Assembly: GCA_937950385.1 (NCBI GenBank)
Contig: CALFEA010000108.1
Coordinates: forward strand, 1-16,827
Length of the DNA: 16,827 bases
Direction: 5' to 3'
Source: an uncultured Altererythrobacter sp.
GTDB taxonomy: Bacteria > Pseudomonadota > Alphaproteobacteria > Sphingomonadales > Sphingomonadaceae
The notes under the pieces are model-generated. The model was not told where the DNA came from and made no database searches. It worked only from the letters and a program-made list of their open reading frames with translations. Of this stretch, positions 13,978 to 16,827 are shown piece after piece; positions within the stretch are counted from its first letter, which is position 1, and each line of letters starts with the position of its first letter. Made by a program: the position numbers and the translations under genes.

Positions 13978-14283
13978 TTCCGCGCGCAAATCGGCCCAAT
14001 CAGGGTTCTGATCAAACTTCTTAGCGACATACCAGCATTGCGGAACAATCTTGAAACCTTGCTCGCGCGCATCGGCGATGAGGCGTTTTACCAATTCGCC
14101 CGCAACCCCGCGCCCGCCAATGGCTTTTGGGACAATGGTGTGGGTAGCGATGCGGATGCCCTCTTCCCGCGTTTCCCATTCCAAATGACCTGTCACATCT
14201 TCGCCGGGCAAGGTCGCAATATATTTGCCGCCCGCCGGCAGCGCTTCATGTGTGATGGTGAGCTGGGGAGTGTCTGATGCCAT
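13975..14283 (-). CDS. Small GNAT-fold acetyltransferase (YjdJ/Acetyltransf_CG type)
   Basis: This 102-residue protein fits the short single-domain GNAT subfamily. HTIVPKAIGGRGVAGELV (48-65) holds the acetyl-CoA pyrophosphate loop (GGRGVAG at 57-62 onward), and the following helix LIADAREQGFKIVPQCWYV carries the conserved C83 and Y85 region. Members are thought to acetylate small molecules or proteins, but most have no known substrate; the human relative NATD1 is likewise poorly defined. The start at 14283 has GAGGA 8 bases upstream. It is divergent from the threonine aldolase gene and convergent with the PH-domain gene. It seems unrelated to the catabolic island and is probably a core housekeeping gene. 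Confidence 0.88.
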   Translation of the reverse strand: MASDTPQLTITHEALPAGGKYIATLPGEDVTGHLEWETREEGIRIATHTIVPKAIGGRGVAGELVKRLIADAREQGFKIVPQCWYVAKKFDQNPDWADLRAE

Positions 14284-14294
14284 TATTCATCCTC

Positions 14295-14320
14295 TTGCTT
14301 GCCCATGTTGCTTGCCCATG
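14295..14320. repeat. Perfect 13-bp tandem duplication
   Basis: TTGCTTGCCCATG occurs at 14295-14307 and again directly at 14308-14320; a degenerate partial third copy (TAGCTTGCC, 14321-14329) follows. It occupies the 77-base gap between the divergent GNAT and threonine aldolase genes, starting 12 bases upstream of the GNAT start codon, so copy number would change the GNAT leader length. Confidence 0.75.
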
Positions 14321-14360
14321 TAGCTTGCCAAGCGCGCCGCTTTGACTAGAGCGGATTGCC

Positions 14361-15368
14361 ATGAGCGATACAAAGCCCTTCCTCTCTGACAATGCCGCAA
14401 AGGTCCACCCAAAAATATGGGAGGCTATGCGCGCAGCAGACAATGCTGATGCGCCTTATGATGGCGATGCTCTGTCGGCAGAGCTGGACGCGCGGTTCAG
14501 TGATCTGTTTGGGCGCGAATGTGCCGCGCTGTGGGTGGCGACCGGTACTGCGGCCAATTGCTTGGCCCTGGCGACCATGGTGCAGCCCCATGGCGGGGTT
14601 GTCTGCCACGAAGAAGCGCATGTCGAGATGGACGAGGGCGGCGCACCCGGCTTTTTCTTGCATGGTGCCAAACTCATGCTGGCGGGCGGTGAGAGCGCTA
14701 AGCTGACACCAGAAACGATCCGTGTATTGATCGACCCGATCCGCGATGACGTGCATCAGGTTCAAGCCCATGCAATCACGATCACGCAGGCGAGCGAATA
14801 TGGCTGTGTTTATTCAGCGGGTGAACTGGCGGCGTTGAGCGAATTTGCGAAAGCTCGCGGCCTTGGCCTGCACATGGACGGCGCGCGTTTTGCCAATGCG
14901 GCGGCGCATTTGGGCGGGTCGGCCAAAGACACAGCGGGCGGCGTCGATAGTCTCGCCTTTGGCTGCATTAAGAACGGTGCGATGAGTGCGGAGGCTCTCG
15001 TTCTGTTCGATCCGGAACAAGCGGATCTAGTGAAGTATCGCCGCAAACGCGCAGGTCATTTGCAATGCAAGGGGCGTTATCTGGCGGCACAAATCCATGC
15101 GATGCTCGACGGTGATCTATGGCTCGCCAATGCGCGCGCTGCCAATGGCGCAGCGGCGGAAATTGCCAACGGATGCGGCGATCGCTTGCTGCATCCGGTA
15201 CAGGCCAATGAAGTGTTTGCGAAGTTGAACGCGCATGAGCGCGAGGCATTGCGTGCCCAAGGTTTTGATTTTTACGATTGGGGCACAGATGCGGCGCGTT
15301 TTGTCGCCAGTTGGGACAGCGTTCCCGAAGACGCCTCTGCACTCGGCAAAGCGATTTCTGCACTTTGA
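14361..15368 (+). CDS. Low-specificity L-threonine aldolase-family PLP enzyme
   Basis: This 335-residue fold-type I PLP enzyme belongs to the threonine aldolase (beta-eliminating lyase) family. Motifs in order: LSDNAAKVHP (8-17), the phosphate-binding TGTAAN (61-66), H83 in VCHEEAH that stacks on PLP, LHMDGAR (170-176) with D173 binding the pyridine nitrogen and R176 near the carboxylate site, and the Schiff-base lysine K204 in CIKNGAM. The KNG form matches the Pseudomonas-type low-specificity enzymes rather than the E. coli LtaE SKG form. It cleaves L-threonine or L-allo-threonine and related beta-hydroxy amino acids to glycine and an aldehyde, in the cytoplasm. The start at 14361 has only a weak GCGGA ribosome site (14351-14355). 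The DMT transporter gene follows 17 bases after its stop and is probably co-transcribed. Confidence 0.9.
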   Translation: MSDTKPFLSDNAAKVHPKIWEAMRAADNADAPYDGDALSAELDARFSDLFGRECAALWVATGTAANCLALATMVQPHGGVVCHEEAHVEMDEGGAPGFFLHGAKLMLAGGESAKLTPETIRVLIDPIRDDVHQVQAHAITITQASEYGCVYSAGELAALSEFAKARGLGLHMDGARFANAAAHLGGSAKDTAGGVDSLAFGCIKNGAMSAEALVLFDPEQADLVKYRRKRAGHLQCKGRYLAAQIHAMLDGDLWLANARAANGAAAEIANGCGDRLLHPVQANEVFAKLNAHEREALRAQGFDFYDWGTDAARFVASWDSVPEDASALGKAISAL

Positions 15369-15385
15369 GCTCGGCCTCAATATCA

Positions 15386-16285
15386 ATGCTGAGCTGGCGC
15401 GTTGTCATCCCCTTTATCCTGACCGGATCGATTTGGGGGTCGACTTGGTTCGTCATAACCGGCCAGATTGATGGGGTTCCAGCGGCATGGTCGGTTTTCT
15501 ACCGTTTCGCTCTGGCAACGCCTGCGCTCTTCTTAGTAGCTTATGTGATGAAACGCCGGCTGCGGCTGACGCGGAAAGAACATATGCTGGCAGCGCTCGT
15601 TGGCATCTTCCAATTTAGCGGCAATTTCCTATTCGTCTATCACGCAGAGCTCTATGTCACATCAGGCATAGTCGCGATGATGTTCGGCTTGCTGATGGTG
15701 CCCAATGCGATTTTTGGGCGCTTGTTTTTGGGCGAAAAAGTGCAGGGCGGGTTCCTGATCGGCAGCGCGATTGCGATTGTTGGTGTGTCATCGCTGCTGC
15801 TGCATGAATGGCAAGCGAACCCTGATGCGGGCGTGATTGGCGGCAATGTGGGCCTTGGTATTTTCCTCGCATTGCTGGGCATTTTGGCGGCATCTTTTGC
15901 CAATGTCGTCCAAGCCAATCCAACCGGACGTGCAGTGCCAATGGTCAGCCTGCTGGCATGGGCGATGCTCTATGGCACGTTGTTTGATCTGGGTTTTGCG
16001 TTGCTAACGGCTGGGCCGCCGCCATTCCCGACAGAGACAAATTTTTGGCTGGGGATTGTCTATCTGGCGCTGATCGGATCGGTGATCACATTTCCGCTGC
16101 ACTATAATCTGGTGCGCGAGATTGGGGCAGGGCGAACGGCGTATAATTCCATCCTGACAATCTCTGTCGCTATGCTGATTTCGACTGTGTTCGAAGGGTA
16201 TGAGTGGAATTGGCTAACGCTCGCCGGAATGGTTCTGGCGGTTGTGGGTATGGTCTTGGCGTTAAGAGCTAAACAAACTCGCTAA
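15386..16285 (+). CDS. EamA/DMT-family transporter
   Basis: This 299-residue inner-membrane protein has about ten hydrophobic helices arranged as two EamA repeats (roughly 5-135 and 150-295). The first helix contains ILTGSIWGSTWFVI, the typical DMT start with the GSTW motif, and repeat 1 ends with FGRLFLGEKVQGGFLIG (the conserved LGEK segment). Family members export amino acids, metabolites or drugs, and substrate cannot be deduced. I use ATG 15386; the frame extends to 15278 inside the aldolase gene, but those residues are polar and arginine-rich and do not match the family. No strong Shine-Dalgarno is visible, so translation may be coupled to the threonine aldolase gene, whose stop is 17 bases upstream. 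It could export the aldolase's substrate or product (speculative). Its last 24 bases overlap the 3' end of the facing epimerase gene. Confidence 0.9.
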   Translation: MLSWRVVIPFILTGSIWGSTWFVITGQIDGVPAAWSVFYRFALATPALFLVAYVMKRRLRLTRKEHMLAALVGIFQFSGNFLFVYHAELYVTSGIVAMMFGLLMVPNAIFGRLFLGEKVQGGFLIGSAIAIVGVSSLLLHEWQANPDAGVIGGNVGLGIFLALLGILAASFANVVQANPTGRAVPMVSLLAWAMLYGTLFDLGFALLTAGPPPFPTETNFWLGIVYLALIGSVITFPLHYNLVREIGAGRTAYNSILTISVAMLISTVFEGYEWNWLTLAGMVLAVVGMVLALRAKQTR

Positions 16286-16827
16286 ACCCTCGCGGTAGGT
16301 TGGATATTGCGGCTGCCAATTCAAAACCCGTTTAGCTTTGCCATTCGCAACGCGGCGGTTCTCTGAATAAAACCCCAGCGCCATTTTGCTAAGGTTTGCC
16401 TCTTCTAGGGATTGCAGTGGAGGCAAGGCCGCACCCGATAATCGGCAGGCCTCTTCGATCACGGCATTGCCGCTGGCGGGCAAATCATCGGCCAGATTGT
16501 AAGCGCCTGCGGGTGCCTGCAATCCGGCAATGACGCCCGATACAATATCATCGACATGGCAGCGCGAGAAAACTTGATCCGGTAGATCAATTCGCCGCGC
16601 TTTGCCTTCTTGCAGGCGGTCAAAGGCGCTGCGTCCGGGGCCATATATGCCGGGCAAACGAAACACATGCGCGCCCAATTCCACCCATTTTGCATCTGCC
16701 GCTGATCGCGCGCTGCGGCGCCCTGTGCCCGTGGGGGCGCTTTCATCCACCCATGCGCCCTGCTGGTCGCCGTAAACGCCGGTGGAGGAGAGGTAGCCAT
16801 ACCAAGCCTTGCCGAAATCGCGCCCAT
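16262..16827 (-). CDS. Atypical extended SDR, NAD-dependent epimerase-like (C-terminal part, runs off right edge)
   Basis: I followed this frame to the window edge: 187 residues remain before the stop, with the N-terminus outside. The fragment holds YLSSTGVYGD (about residues 10-19 of the fragment), which is the Ser-Thr/Tyr active-site strand of SDR_a5/YeeZ-type proteins, followed by WVDESAPTG, the substrate-side segment FRLPGIYGPGRSAFD, and SRCHVDDIVSGVIAGL. YxxxK is absent, as expected for these atypical SDRs. The beginning of the dinucleotide domain (GxxGxxG) is not in the window. It may be a NAD(P)-dependent epimerase or dehydratase, or a non-catalytic Rossmann protein; the sugar-nucleotide substrate class is not certain. 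Its last 24 bases overlap the end of the EamA transporter gene on the other strand. I note no frameshift. Confidence 0.85.
   Translation of the reverse strand, partial: GRDFGKAWYGYLSSTGVYGDQQGAWVDESAPTGTGRRSARSAADAKWVELGAHVFRLPGIYGPGRSAFDRLQEGKARRIDLPDQVFSRCHVDDIVSGVIAGLQAPAGAYNLADDLPASGNAVIEEACRLSGAALPPLQSLEEANLSKMALGFYSENRRVANGKAKRVLNWQPQYPTYREGLASLFSS

Noticed and set aside
15278..15385. Upstream in-frame extension of the EamA transporter gene inside the aldolase gene
   Set aside because: The residues are polar and Arg-rich; the DMT pattern begins exactly at ATG 15386.
14968..15456. Minus-strand open frame of 162 codons opposite the aldolase gene
   Set aside because: No domain pattern, low-quality composition, and fully opposite a clear threonine aldolase; an antisense shadow.
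1..16827. CRISPR arrays, tRNA or rRNA genes, transposases, phage or defence genes
   Set aside because: None seen: no regularly spaced repeats beyond the short ones listed, no cloverleaf-like segment noticed, and no integrase- or transposase-like protein.

Overview
The window looks like chromosomal DNA of an alphaproteobacterium, most likely a sphingomonad (Sphingomonadaceae or Erythrobacteraceae type). The reasons are the style of the TonB-dependent receptor (signal peptide ending AHAQ, then a short acidic stretch and an ENVIIVQARRQ-type TonB box), the dense mix of Rieske oxygenases, short-chain dehydrogenases (SDRs) and a major facilitator, and the moderately GC-rich codon use. The lineage is an inference from gene style, not from a marker gene.

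Positions 1 to about 11,714 form an accessory catabolic island. At the left edge is the N-terminal part of a zinc-independent medium-chain NADP-dependent oxidoreductase (minus strand). Divergent from it is a tight plus-strand operon: NmrA-like NAD(P)-binding protein, SDR-A, and an NTF2/SnoaL-fold protein (567-2771). Facing it, 3 bp away, is a minus-strand block read in the order Rieske oxygenase 2 (8052-6769), TonB-dependent receptor (6583-4139), a probable terminator (4085-4113) and Rieske oxygenase 1 (3998-2775). Divergent from Rieske 2 is a plus-strand pair, SDR-B and an MFS transporter (8200-10298). Converging on that is a minus-strand pair with overlapping stop and start codons, a glutathione S-transferase-like protein and SDR-C (11714-10309).

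Together these genes provide outer-membrane uptake (receptor), inner-membrane transport (MFS), oxygenation (two orphan Rieske alpha subunits), alcohol/ketone oxidation (three SDRs), double-bond or enone reduction (MDR), and possible isomerisation/hydration or thiol chemistry (NTF2-like, GST). This fits degradation of a bulky hydrophobic substrate such as a terpenoid, steroid or lignin-type aromatic. The substrate cannot be read from the sequence. No ferredoxin, reductase, oxygenase beta subunit, ring-cleavage enzyme or transcription regulator is encoded in the window, so partners must lie elsewhere.

From about 11,715 to the end the genes look like ordinary core genome: two bacterial PH-domain membrane proteins (YdbS/YdbT type) in an overlapping or near-overlapping pair, a small GNAT-fold protein, a threonine aldolase-family PLP enzyme, an EamA/DMT-family transporter, and the C-terminal part of an atypical extended SDR (NAD-dependent epimerase-like) running off the right edge. 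I saw no tRNA, rRNA, CRISPR array, transposase or prophage gene. No intergenic stretch exceeds 300 bases. The novelty, if any, lies in the uncharacterised catabolic island and in residue-level oddities of its enzymes.
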